This document shows positions 15,531-23,957 of a stretch of 63,920 nt of DNA, in pieces (positions within the stretch are counted from its first letter, which is position 1; every line of letters starts with the position of its first letter). The DNA comes from Myxococcales bacterium (GTDB lineage Bacteria; Myxococcota_A; Bradymonadia; UBA7976; UBA1532), in NCBI GenBank assembly GCA_009692505.1, contig SHZC01000007.1:1-63920 (forward strand). The letters are read 5' to 3'. A program made the translations under genes and the position numbers. The notes under the pieces are model-generated. The model did no database searches and was not told the origin of the DNA. It worked only from the letters and a program-made list of their open reading frames with translations.

Positions 15531-16255
15531 CTAGGCGACTCCTCGAGATCAGGGGAGATGGACCGAGCGGCGAACACGACCGCGATGATCGCAAAACACA
15601 AAGCGACGACGAAGGCGAGGGCCGTCAGACCCCACGGCAGAGGCCGCGCGTCGACCATACCGCTCCACGTATAGGTATAGAAAATCGGATCCTGAAGGGC
15701 CGTTCGGCCCTGGGCAGCGAGCACCGCACCGGCCGGGTTCATCCCCACCGCGAGCGTCGCCGGCCAGTGGCCGTACCCCCGACCAAAGATCGGGCCGAGG
15801 ATGACAGGCAGCGTGAGCCAGACCGCGAGCGCGCCCATCACGCGTACAAAGGCCTCACCCGCGTCCGCCGACCGCCGATCGAAGGCATCAGAGACGGCGA
15901 CGACTGTGAAGTAAAAGAGCGCGAGGACGATCGCGGCCGCAGGCTCAAAGCCGCTACCCGAACGGGTCAATACGAACGCCCAGACGGCCGAGACGAAGAG
16001 GCCCGGCACAAGCTCGAACAGCGCGAGCCTCGAGGCCCCAGGTGTGAGGCGCATGGCGAACCGCGAGCCCTCCACGCGGCGTCGCTGGTCGCGGCCCAAG
16101 ACGAGGAGGGGCAGGAAGATCGCGACGGCCTGCGCGAAGAGCGCGCGAAGCCCTTGGCTCGACGGGGCCAGGAGGGCGACCACAAGGGTCAAGGCCAGCG
16201 CCGGGCCGGTGCGTGAGAGAGACTGCCGAAGGGCGAACCTGAACACGGCGCACAC
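15527..16255 (-). CDS. ABC-2 type permease subunit
   Basis: 242 aa with about six membrane helices (first near 20-45, last near 212-232) and the layout of a short ABC-2 type permease: an N-terminal FALRQSLSRTG amphipathic stretch, then helix pairs and a charged loop LGRDQRRRVEGSRF. It lacks a nucleotide-binding domain, and the ABC ATPase at 12156-12884 in the same transcript is its presumed partner. The first possible start is GTG 16255, but the AGG upstream suits GTG 16246 better (spacing about 10), which would remove three residues. The substrate is unknown. Confidence 0.82.
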   Translation of the reverse strand: MCAVFRFALRQSLSRTGPALALTLVVALLAPSSQGLRALFAQAVAIFLPLLVLGRDQRRRVEGSRFAMRLTPGASRLALFELVPGLFVSAVWAFVLTRSGSGFEPAAAIVLALFYFTVVAVSDAFDRRSADAGEAFVRVMGALAVWLTLPVILGPIFGRGYGHWPATLAVGMNPAGAVLAAQGRTALQDPIFYTYTWSGMVDARPLPWGLTALAFVVALCFAIIAVVFAARSISPDLEESPR

Positions 16256-16278
16256 CTAAACACGGACCGCCTGAGGGC

Positions 16279-16644
16279 TCAACGGGGAACGTGAGGTGCG
16301 CGCCGTGAGCCCCAAAAAGTGTCGAAGAGGCGCGCTCCCAACGCCGCCCCCACACCGTCAGCGATCACGTCGCCGAAATCAGGCTGGCGACCCGGCACGA
16401 AGCTCTGGTGAAACTCATCGGTCAGACCGTAGAGCGCGCCGATGACCGCGCACAGGAGGGTCGAGCGGCCCGTCGACAGCGAGAGCGTAAGCCCAAGCGG
16501 CAGGTACACGAGCACGTGCGCCAGCTTGTCGAGCCCGGGAAATTCGAAGCTCGGGAGGTTTTCGGGGCTGCGGGATGAGAGGGCGAAGATGAGCACCGCC
16601 GGTCCGATCGGGGCGAGCCGGGAGGCCACGGTCCGCAGCGTCAC
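16279..16644 (-). CDS. VanZ-like membrane protein
   Basis: 121 aa, three to four membrane helices. The VanZ-family signature is clear near the end (LTDEFHQSFVPGRQPDFGDVIAD), preceded by LDKLAHVLVYLPLGL. VanZ itself gives low-level teicoplanin resistance; most chromosomal homologues are small membrane proteins of unknown role in the envelope. GTG 16644 overlaps the upstream stop as GTGA, which fixes the start; a longer frame to 16914 merely reads through the nuclease gene. It is followed after 23 bases by the ABC-2 type permease gene. Confidence 0.9.
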   Translation of the reverse strand: MTLRTVASRLAPIGPAVLIFALSSRSPENLPSFEFPGLDKLAHVLVYLPLGLTLSLSTGRSTLLCAVIGALYGLTDEFHQSFVPGRQPDFGDVIADGVGAALGARLFDTFWGSRRAPHVPR

Positions 16645-17210
16645 GCTCGGTACTTGCCGAAGTCGGCCGGATCCATCTCGGCGAGGGTCTTCAGGAGCAG
16701 CGCGCACGCCACGGCGTCGTCGACCGGGACGGCGGTGAGGACCGCGGGCAGGCCGGCAGGCGGCACAGTGGCCTCGTCGAGGTGCGCGGGATGGGCCGCC
16801 TCGAGGACGGCGGCGGCGACCCGAATCGGCGCGTCGACGCGAACCGCGAGGGCGATCGCGTCGGAGGGTCGGCAGTCGATGCGGTGATCGCCACCGGCAC
16901 CGTCCCGAATCCAAAGATCGGCCAGGAAGACCCCCTCCTCGATGGCGCGGACGTCGACGCGCGTGACCACGCCTCCGAGCCGCTCCACGATGAGTTGGAT
17001 GAGGTCGTGCGTCATGGGCCGTGGGGTCGGCTGTCCGCCCAGGTGCGCGGCGATCGCGGTGGCCTCGGGCACGCCGATCCAGATCGGCAGGAAGAACCGC
17101 TCACCCAGGTCCTGAAGCACGAGCACGGGCACGTTGGACTGCGGATCAGCCACGAAACCCCGGACGACAAAATCAACGTAGAGCCCGACTGCGGGAGGGC
17201 TAGGTGCCAT
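16641..17210 (-). CDS. bifunctional nuclease family protein (DUF151)
   Basis: 189 aa. The central region has the BFN/DUF151 pattern: VLQDLGERFFLPIWIGVPEATAIA, then RPMTHDLIQLIVERLGG and the CRPSDAIALAVRVDAPI block. The family was named for DNase and RNase activity in plants; bacterial members are poorly understood. ATG 17210 has GAGAGG at spacing about 5; a frame opening at 17225 is less likely. It is the first gene of the 17-gene minus-strand run, so the promoter for that run should lie in 17211-17332. A C-terminal 40-residue extension (DDAVACALLLKTLAEMD) is helical. Confidence 0.9.
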   Translation of the reverse strand: MAPSPPAVGLYVDFVVRGFVADPQSNVPVLVLQDLGERFFLPIWIGVPEATAIAAHLGGQPTPRPMTHDLIQLIVERLGGVVTRVDVRAIEEGVFLADLWIRDGAGGDHRIDCRPSDAIALAVRVDAPIRVAAAVLEAAHPAHLDEATVPPAGLPAVLTAVPVDDAVACALLLKTLAEMDPADFGKYRA

Positions 17211-17332
17211 GGAGACCTCTCGCACCGAACCTAGGCACCAAGCCCCGAGGGGGTCAAGGGGTCGATGGCGTTGACTTCGACGAGGCGTTCCACCAGAAGG
17301 CAGGCTCGGTCGCTGAAGAGAGGCGCCCCCGC
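17211..17332. promoter_or_regulatory. divergent intergenic region
   Basis: This 122-bp gap lies between the first gene of the long minus-strand run and the plus-strand methyltransferase. It should contain the promoters for both, but I found no convincing -35/-10 pair or operator. It is assigned by position only. Confidence 0.3.
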
Positions 17333-17959
17333 ATGAACTTCGTCCGTCGTGTCCTCAAGGCCCCGTACCGCCTCGTCAACCTCTGGCGTCGGGCGATGGA
17401 GCCGGCGGCGCCATGGCTGGTGCTGTCGGCGGTCCGTGACCTCGACGCAGCCATCGGACCCGACGCTCGGGGCTTCGAGTGGGGCAGCGGCCGAAGCACG
17501 ATCTATTTCGCGAAGCGACTGAAGACCCTCGTCTCTCTGGAACACGACGCCGCTTGGCATACGCGCGTCCAGGCGGACCTTAAAGCCGAGGGCCTCGACG
17601 GCAAGGTGGAGTTGGTTCTTCGCCCGCGGCGAGAGGGCGCGTTCGACCCGGAGACGGCGAGACCTTCGGGCTGGCTCGCGTTGGGCTATGTGCCCCGAAA
17701 ACCGCACTTCGCCGACTACTTCGACTCCGTCCTGAATTATCCCGATGACCACTTCGACTTCGTGCTCGTCGACGGTCGAGCGCGCGTCGCTTGCATCCTC
17801 AACGCGATCCCCAAGGTGGCGCCTGGCGGGCTGCTCGTCCTCGACAACTCCGACCGCGCCGAATACGCCGTCGTCTTCCCGTTGCTCGCCGCGTGGACGC
17901 CGCGGGTGTTTACCGACGGCGAGAGTGAGACGCGCATCTTTACGAAGCCGGCGACCTGA
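17333..17959 (+). CDS. SAM-dependent methyltransferase-like protein
   Basis: 208 aa, class I methyltransferase fold. Motif I is FEWGSGRSTIYFA (residues about 48-60), followed by the acidic strand LVSLEHDAAWHTRV, a late DFVLVDGRARVACI and the GGLLVLDNSD strand. This matches the Methyltransf_24-like group often found with glycan or small-molecule modification genes. The substrate cannot be read from the sequence. ATG 17333 has AGAGAGG upstream (spacing about 10); a longer frame to 17204 overlaps the divergent gene and is less plausible. It stands alone and converges on a lipoprotein gene 13 bases downstream. Confidence 0.85.
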   Translation: MNFVRRVLKAPYRLVNLWRRAMEPAAPWLVLSAVRDLDAAIGPDARGFEWGSGRSTIYFAKRLKTLVSLEHDAAWHTRVQADLKAEGLDGKVELVLRPRREGAFDPETARPSGWLALGYVPRKPHFADYFDSVLNYPDDHFDFVLVDGRARVACILNAIPKVAPGGLLVLDNSDRAEYAVVFPLLAAWTPRVFTDGESETRIFTKPAT

Positions 17960-17972
17960 CCGTTCCGGGACC

Positions 17973-18509
17973 TCAGCGACCGGCGAATCGGCGGTAAGGC
18001 GAGCCGCGGCGCACGGTGAAGTCAAAGGCCCCCTCGAGGTGGCCGACTTGTTGCCCTGTTCGACCATCGATGAGGTCGAGAACGAGCGACGACGCTTCGA
18101 CTTCATCGCCCTTCGACTTGCCCAGCGTATTCAGGGTGATGCTGCCGGAGAGGTGTAGGGGGACGTCCGAGCCAGGGCAGGTCTCGAAGAGGCCGATCCC
18201 CGCCCGAACATCCTCGCTCAGGCCGACCGGACGCGCGACGCCCAGCTCGGCTTGTGCCGTTGCGAAGTCGCGAAGGTGCAGGTGCAGCCCATCGACCCGG
18301 CCGAAGTCCACGCCGCTGGTCTGCATACGAATGATGGCCTGGTTTTCGAGATACTCCAGCGTGAGGTATCGGGCGTCGAGCCGATAGCTTGTGACGCTTG
18401 AGTGACAGTCCGGCACGTGTAGCCAGCCGACGAGCGTGGCGGTCTCCAACTCCTCACCGCAAGCAACGACGAGCGCGAAGCCGAGGACGCCCAAGCGTCT
18501 TGACCTCAC
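17973..18509 (-). CDS. lipoprotein, unknown function
   Basis: 178 aa with a short signal and lipobox (ALVVACG), so anchored to a membrane after export. The body is beta-rich (SYRLDARYLTLEYLENQAIIRM) with two further cysteines (C35, and one in FETCPGS) that may pair. No family recognised. GTG 18509 starts 1 base after the stop of the preceding lipoprotein gene. It is the last gene of a three-gene minus-strand unit: RING-like membrane protein, lipoprotein, lipoprotein. Confidence 0.75.
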   Translation of the reverse strand: MRSRRLGVLGFALVVACGEELETATLVGWLHVPDCHSSVTSYRLDARYLTLEYLENQAIIRMQTSGVDFGRVDGLHLHLRDFATAQAELGVARPVGLSEDVRAGIGLFETCPGSDVPLHLSGSITLNTLGKSKGDEVEASSLVLDLIDGRTGQQVGHLEGAFDFTVRRGSPYRRFAGR

Positions 18510-18510
18510 A

Positions 18511-19134
18511 TTAACCTGCGAGGTCGATGCGCGCGCGAACGTGCAGTCTCAACCGCGCGCGGATGGCCTTGGCCGGGATCGCGACGGCCCGAGGGACGAC
18601 GAAGGATGCGTCGAGCAGGAGCGTGAACATGAGCGACTGGATCTGGAGCGCCGCGTCGGCTTTGCCCGTCGAGGCATAGATCAGCTCGGTCGAGGGCACG
18701 GCCTGTCCGGCCAGGATGGGCTTGATCCGCCCGACCTCCCGAGCCGCCGCATCGAGCCTGAAATGGTCAATCGGGGTGACGAAGAGCCGGGCGTCCTTGA
18801 GGTCGACGGGCATCCGATTGGGAGCCGGCACCTCGTACTCCACCGCGACGAGCTCGACGGCGAGCAGCTTGCCGCGATTCTCCTCGATGAGCTTCGCGTC
18901 GTCCTCCCGACCGCGGGCTCGAAGCGCGGCGATCACGTCGACCGGCACCGGCACCGTGAGCGCATACGAGAGCTCGGCCGACTGCGCCTCAATCGCCGAT
19001 AACGGCAAGTCGGCTATGAATGGGAGGCGAGTGTCGATGGTGACGATGGTCGCTTCGTCGACGCCGACGAGGGCCCCTGGCACGGAGCAGGAGAGCAGGG
19101 TCGCCGCGGCCACAACTCGAAGAAGACGCCTCAT
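18511..19134 (-). CDS. lipoprotein, unknown function
   Basis: 207 aa. The signal peptide ends in a lipobox (ATLLSCS). The mature protein alternates strands and helices (IVTIDTRLPFIADLPL, LLAVELVAVEYEVP, ARLFVTPIDHFRLD) and resembles no family I can name. Its ATG overlaps the stop of the RING-like gene by ATGA, and the next lipoprotein follows after 1 base, so the three products are probably made together. Both lipoproteins share the same style and may form a pair. Confidence 0.75.
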   Translation of the reverse strand: MRRLLRVVAAATLLSCSVPGALVGVDEATIVTIDTRLPFIADLPLSAIEAQSAELSYALTVPVPVDVIAALRARGREDDAKLIEENRGKLLAVELVAVEYEVPAPNRMPVDLKDARLFVTPIDHFRLDAAAREVGRIKPILAGQAVPSTELIYASTGKADAALQIQSLMFTLLLDASFVVPRAVAIPAKAIRARLRLHVRARIDLAG

Positions 19135-19964
19135 GTCGGGGCCTCGGGCAGGGCGTCCGGGGCCGCAGCGCAGGCCAAGCCGACGCAGCCCCCAGCCATC
19201 TCCCGACAGCCACGGTGCATGGCCGCGTTACAGGATGGGCAGTGCCACGGGTCGTCCGCCACACGCGCGCCACAGCCACGGCAGAGGAACGACAGCGACA
19301 TGGGCTCTCCGGCCTCGACGAGGGCGGTCGCGAGGTCGTCGAGATCATCCGACAATCTGCGCAGCGTGTCGACCAGGCCGGGCGCGATGAGCTCTACGGC
19401 CCGCCCCCCGTCGGTGCCGTGAGGTGCCGTGGCCCGGAGGATCACCACCGTGCCCGCCAGGAGGACCTCGACGTGGTCGGCGTGGGCGTGACCCTGGAGG
19501 TCGTCGAGCAAGAGGCGCGTCTCGGCGTGCCGGAGGACCCACCGCAGGAGCCGCTCGTCGGTGGACTCCAAAGAGCAATACGCCAAGTGGTGGGGCTCGT
19601 CGGCGTCGAGCACGACGGGCGTCAGACCCGGTGCCCGAAAGCGGGCCGGGGGTGCCGGGGGAGAGCAGATACGCGCCGCGAAGCCGAAAGGCAGGCGCTG
19701 GTGGCCGCGAACCTCAACGACCCAGGCCGAGCGTCCAGGCGTCCGCGTGGCCCGGATGCGCCCTTCGCCCGACCGCAGCGCGAATCGAATAATCGGAGAG
19801 GCGCGCCTCCCCCAAGGCACATGGCAGGTGCCCGCCAAGGACCGCGCGACCGTCCAGAAGCCGACTTCTGCGGTCGTCTCCCCCGCGCGCACGCTCTCGA
19901 CCCAGGCGACCAGAGGCGGCGCGAGGAGCCAGAAGAACGCGCTGAGGACGACGAGCCAGAGCAT
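19131..19964 (-). CDS. membrane-anchored protein with Prok-RING-like zinc finger
   Basis: 277 aa. A single N-terminal membrane helix (LWLVVLSAFFWLLAPPLVAW, residues 2-21) is followed by about 200 residues of beta-rich sequence. The C-terminus is a cysteine-rich treble-clef pattern: C-x2-C-x10-C-x2-C-x4-H-x2-C-x6-C-x4-C, matching the prokaryotic RING-finger arrangement of eight zinc ligands. The order helix, beta domain, C-terminal RING loosely recalls eukaryotic membrane E3 ligases; enzymatic activity is not implied. ATG 19964 is chosen; the longer frame reads antisense to the regulator gene. It is divergent from the sigma-54 regulator and first in a unit with two lipoproteins. Confidence 0.8.
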   Translation of the reverse strand: MLWLVVLSAFFWLLAPPLVAWVESVRAGETTAEVGFWTVARSLAGTCHVPWGRRASPIIRFALRSGEGRIRATRTPGRSAWVVEVRGHQRLPFGFAARICSPPAPPARFRAPGLTPVVLDADEPHHLAYCSLESTDERLLRWVLRHAETRLLLDDLQGHAHADHVEVLLAGTVVILRATAPHGTDGGRAVELIAPGLVDTLRRLSDDLDDLATALVEAGEPMSLSFLCRGCGARVADDPWHCPSCNAAMHRGCREMAGGCVGLACAAAPDALPEAPT

Positions 19965-20027
19965 TGCCGAGTCTCGATGATTGCAATACGTTCCCGCAGC
20001 ACTATCACCTCGGTCCCGCGCCCGTCC

Positions 20028-23000
20028 ATGTTGCCGCCCCAGCCGCCCAAGGGCCCCTCCCCGCTCTTCGGGCGCGACACCGAGCTTGAGCATCTGCGGC
20101 GGCTGCATCGGTTGACCGTCGAGACGGGTCGCGGACGGTGCGCCCAGCTCACCGGGCCGACAGGGATAGGCAAGTCGCGGCTCATGGAGGTGTTCCGGGT
20201 CGAGCTTCGGCGTGCTCAAGAGGTCGTGCTCGAGGGTCGCTGCCGCAAGACGGATCACCGGCCCTTCGGCTCCATGGTCGAGCTGCTCGGACAGGCCGCC
20301 GAGGCGATGGCCGATCTCGGTCGCGTGGCCCCAGCCACAGAACGCGCGCTCTCGCTCTTGTCCGGCATACCCCAAGGGGCGGACGCCAGCGCGCCGCTTC
20401 ATCGGGACGACGCGCGCCTGAGGTTCTTCGAGGCCGTTCGACTGGCGGTCCTGGAGCTGACGTCCGGGCGCTCGCCTGTCCTCTTTCTTCATGACTTGCA
20501 CCGTGCGGACGTCGCCACGATCGGGCTTCTTCGTTACCTGATCGAGAACCTCCTCACCGATCCCGCGTTCGACTGGACCTTGCCTGAGCTCGACCGCGGG
20601 CCCGCCCCCGGGTTTGACGCGCTGCTCGTCTTGTCGTTCCGAGAGGTCGAGACCACACGCCCCCTGCTCGAGCTGACGCGGGTCTCGTCCGCCGTAGAGC
20701 ACCTCCCGCTTCACGGCCTCGATCGCCGGGGCCTCATCGCGTTTCTTCAGAGCGACGCCTTCGTTGAACGGATCGAGCAGGCGACCGGCGGCAACCCTGC
20801 GGCGCTTGAGCAGGTGGCCCGGTCCATCGTCGGACACCCCGAAGCGCTCTTTGCCACGGCCTTCGATGACCTCGATGTCGAGGCACGCGCGCTGCTGGAT
20901 GCCCTCGCGGTTTTTGCCCGGCCCATTGGTCCCGAGCCCCTGCGCGAGCTGGCCCGACTCGAGGGGAACATCCTGCCGCTCGTCGCGCGCCTGACCGGGC
21001 GTGGCCTCCTGGTGCGTCGGCTCGATCAGGGCGAGTTTCGCTTGCAGTTCGCCCGAACGGCCCTTCGGGATGCGTATGACCTTCAGCTCCCGGACGATCA
21101 CCGCCGCGAGCTGCACCTGAGGATGGCCGAGCGGCTCGTCCCGATGGCCGGTCTCGGCGTCGAGGCCGAGGAGGTCGCCAGCCACTACCTCGAGGCCGGT
21201 CGCCCAGCGGAGGCCATCCCCTTCGTTGTCGCCGCCGCTGAGCGTCTTGTCTCGGCCCACGCTTATCCCCGAGCGGCGGAGCTTCTGGCCCTGGTCCTGC
21301 CCTCAGCGACGGGGAGCCTGAGGCTCGATCTGCTCGACCGCGCCGCCGAAGCCCAGACGCTCGCCGGGGACTTCGCCTCCGCCCGAGAGACCCTCTGCGA
21401 GCGACTGTCCGAAGCAAAGACCGAGCGCGAGGCCGCCACGCTCGAGGGCCGTTTGGCCCAGCTTGAGCTCTGGGCGAGCGCGCCCGAACAAGCACTGAAG
21501 TACGCGGAGCGAGCGCTGTCCCGGGGCGGTGATGATGCCCTTGCCCAGACCTGGCACGCGCTCGCCGCCGAGGCCGCCTGGCAGATAAGCGATGCCCAGG
21601 GCGCGCTGCGACACTGCGAGGAGGGTGATCGCGCGAACGCCCCGGTCACGACCGACGCGCTGAAGCTGCGGAATACTCGCGGCAAGGTGATGCTGGCGCG
21701 CGGGGCGTTTGCAGAGGCACGGGCGATCTTCGCTTCGAACCTCGTCGATGCCGAGCGGCTCGGAGACGTCGCCCATCAGACCCGCGCGCGCATCAACCTG
21801 GGCATCGTGCAGCTCGGTACAGGCGAGACCGAGGCGGCCGCGTCGCAGTTCGAGACCGCCCTGGTGCTGGCCGAGCGAGCCGGTGACCTCCGCAACCTCG
21901 CCCTCGCGCTGGACAACCTCGCGGTCCTGCACCATCGCAGCCAGGCCTTCAGCCCCGCCCTTGATCTCTATCACCGGGCGTCGTCCGTGTTCCGGCGCTT
22001 GGGCAACATCGCGCAGCTCGCGCACACCGCGCTGAACCTCGCCGATCTGCACCTCGTCGTCGGCGATCTCGAACGGGCGACGCGCCTCGTCGACATCGGC
22101 CGCTCTCACATCCGCCGCGCGCGACTTCGCCATCTGGAGGCCCAGTGCGCCGTCCTCGAAGGTGAGCTCGCCCGTGAGTCGGGGGCGAGCGGCGCGGCGA
22201 TCGAGTCGTTCCGAAAGGCCATCGCCTTGGTGGACTCACCGGACCATGGCGGCGTGACGCTCGGCCCGCTGCTCTGCAGTCTCTGCGAGTTGCTCCTGAG
22301 TGCCGAGGAGCCGACCGAGTTCGACGCGCTCCTGACGCGCCTTGAGGCCTTGCAGTCCTCGACCCCGGAGGCGCCGTTTGGCGTGCGGGTTCACCTGCTC
22401 CGCGCCCAGCTCGCGCTTCGGGCCGGCGACGCCCCATCGGCGGTCACCCTCGCGCGCGCCGCGAGCACCATGGCCGAGCGGATCGGCGACCGCGAGGCCC
22501 AATGGCGGGCGGTCTTCGCCGTCGGGATCGCCCAGTGGAGTCGAGGGGATCACCCGGCCGCGATCGAGGCGATCATGCTGGCGACCGAGCTCATCGCCCG
22601 CGTCGGTCGGGCCCTGCCTGAGACCCTCCGTCAGATCTACTTGGACGCCCCGCTCCGGGTCGCCGTTCACCTCGCGCTTCGACGCACCCGCGCCGGCTTG
22701 CCGCCCCTGGGCGAGCGCGATCCCACGCTCCAAACGCTTGGCCTCGCCCCAGAGACCCGGCTCAGCATCGGCCCGACATGGCGCGACGATTGGCCAAGCC
22801 GCTACCCCCAACTCATCGGCCGCGCGCCCACCCTCTACCCCGTCTTTCATGCCCTCGATCGGGTCTCTGGCAGCGACGCCCTCGTGCTCATCCGGGGAGA
22901 GAGCGGCACGGGCAAGGAGCTGGTCGCGGCGGCCTTGCACGCCCACAGCCCCCGAGCCCTCGGCCCGTTCGTCAAGGTCAACTGCTCGGCGTTCGTCGAG

Positions 23001-23957
23001 ACCCTCCTGCTCAGCGAGCTGTTCGGCCACGAGAAGGGCTCGTTCACCGGGGCCGTGACCCGCAAGAAGGGGCGCTTCGAGCTGGCCGACGGCGGCACGC
23101 TCTTCCTCGACGAGATCGGCGACATCTCGCAGAACACGCAGGTCGCCCTGCTTCGCGTGCTCCAGGAGGGCGCGTTCGAGCGGGTCGGCGGCACCGAGAC
23201 CGTGTCCGTCGACGTTCGCGTGATCTGCGCCACCCATCGCAACCTTGAAGAGATGGTCCGCCGCGGAGAGTTTCGCGCGGACCTCTATTACCGGCTTCGT
23301 GGGGTGGTAATCGAGCTGCCGCCCCTGCGCGGACGCCGGGCCGACATCCCCGCGCTCGTCGATCACTTCCTCCTCCTCCGAAGGTCAAGGGAGCTCGGCC
23401 GGCTTCGGATGCACCCCGAGGCGATGGCCAGCCTCCTGACCCATGACTGGCCGGGCAACGTGCGCGAGCTGGAAAACGTCGTCCGCAGCGCGACGCTCTT
23501 CGCGGCCGGCGAGGTGATCGGGCTCGATGATCTGAGGCAGCTCGGGGACTTCTTCCGCGTGCCCGACGAGCCGGCGATGCTGCTGCTGGCGGAGCTGACG
23601 CAGAGCCCCGAGCCCCCCTCGTCAGACACAAGATCCACCTCGCCGACCCCGGCCCCGGCCTCACGCTCTGAACCACCGCCTCCGGTGCCCGACGATGGAG
23701 CCCTCCCATTGGCCGCGCCGACGGGACTGGACGCCTTCGGAGAGGACTGGCTCGAACGGGCGATCGCCCAGGAAGGTGGGCTGCACGAGCTGAAGAAGCG
23801 CATCGAATACGAGGCGATCGTGCGCGCGCTCAAAGCCTCGGGGGGGAACATCACCCGCGCGGCTGAGCGGCTCGGAATGAAAAGACCTCGACTTTCGCAG
23901 ATCATTCATGCGATCCCTGCTTTGAATCACTTGAAGGGTGAGGTCGGTGAGTCATGA
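20028..23957 (+). CDS. ATPase-TPR-sigma54-activator fusion regulator
   Basis: About 1309 aa. Order: an AAA/STAND-type ATPase with Walker A GPTGIGKS (44-51), a long TPR-type helical region (about 440-860), then a full sigma-54 AAA+ activator domain (Walker A GESGTGKE near 956, GSFTGA near 1003 in place of GAFTGA, Walker B LFLDEIGD near 1024, and RADLYYRLRGV), a Pro/Ser linker and a Fis-type helix-turn-helix (about 1257-1295). It should open sigma-54 promoters in response to a signal sensed by the ATPase/TPR arm. ATG 20028 leaves 63 bases to the divergent gene; ATG 19977 would add 17 residues. The stop overlaps the downstream lipoprotein start. Confidence 0.9.
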   Translation: MLPPQPPKGPSPLFGRDTELEHLRRLHRLTVETGRGRCAQLTGPTGIGKSRLMEVFRVELRRAQEVVLEGRCRKTDHRPFGSMVELLGQAAEAMADLGRVAPATERALSLLSGIPQGADASAPLHRDDARLRFFEAVRLAVLELTSGRSPVLFLHDLHRADVATIGLLRYLIENLLTDPAFDWTLPELDRGPAPGFDALLVLSFREVETTRPLLELTRVSSAVEHLPLHGLDRRGLIAFLQSDAFVERIEQATGGNPAALEQVARSIVGHPEALFATAFDDLDVEARALLDALAVFARPIGPEPLRELARLEGNILPLVARLTGRGLLVRRLDQGEFRLQFARTALRDAYDLQLPDDHRRELHLRMAERLVPMAGLGVEAEEVASHYLEAGRPAEAIPFVVAAAERLVSAHAYPRAAELLALVLPSATGSLRLDLLDRAAEAQTLAGDFASARETLCERLSEAKTEREAATLEGRLAQLELWASAPEQALKYAERALSRGGDDALAQTWHALAAEAAWQISDAQGALRHCEEGDRANAPVTTDALKLRNTRGKVMLARGAFAEARAIFASNLVDAERLGDVAHQTRARINLGIVQLGTGETEAAASQFETALVLAERAGDLRNLALALDNLAVLHHRSQAFSPALDLYHRASSVFRRLGNIAQLAHTALNLADLHLVVGDLERATRLVDIGRSHIRRARLRHLEAQCAVLEGELARESGASGAAIESFRKAIALVDSPDHGGVTLGPLLCSLCELLLSAEEPTEFDALLTRLEALQSSTPEAPFGVRVHLLRAQLALRAGDAPSAVTLARAASTMAERIGDREAQWRAVFAVGIAQWSRGDHPAAIEAIMLATELIARVGRALPETLRQIYLDAPLRVAVHLALRRTRAGLPPLGERDPTLQTLGLAPETRLSIGPTWRDDWPSRYPQLIGRAPTLYPVFHALDRVSGSDALVLIRGESGTGKELVAAALHAHSPRALGPFVKVNCSAFVETLLLSELFGHEKGSFTGAVTRKKGRFELADGGTLFLDEIGDISQNTQVALLRVLQEGAFERVGGTETVSVDVRVICATHRNLEEMVRRGEFRADLYYRLRGVVIELPPLRGRRADIPALVDHFLLLRRSRELGRLRMHPEAMASLLTHDWPGNVRELENVVRSATLFAAGEVIGLDDLRQLGDFFRVPDEPAMLLLAELTQSPEPPSSDTRSTSPTPAPASRSEPPPPVPDDGALPLAAPTGLDAFGEDWLERAIAQEGGLHELKKRIEYEAIVRALKASGGNITRAAERLGMKRPRLSQIIHAIPALNHLKGEVGES

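Noticed and set aside
13368..15674. Plus-strand open frame of 768 codons
   Set aside because: It lies antisense to the cyclase-repeat and membrane protein genes, is Arg/Gly/Glu-rich without any domain, and arises from GC codon bias.
16645..16914. Longer N-terminus for the VanZ-like protein
   Set aside because: It would read through the nuclease gene in another frame with Arg-rich sequence; GTG 16644 with the GTGA overlap is better.
19965..20027. Sigma-54 promoter in the divergent gap next to the sigma-54 regulator
   Set aside because: TTGCA occurs, but the GG of the -24 element is missing at the right spacing on both strands.
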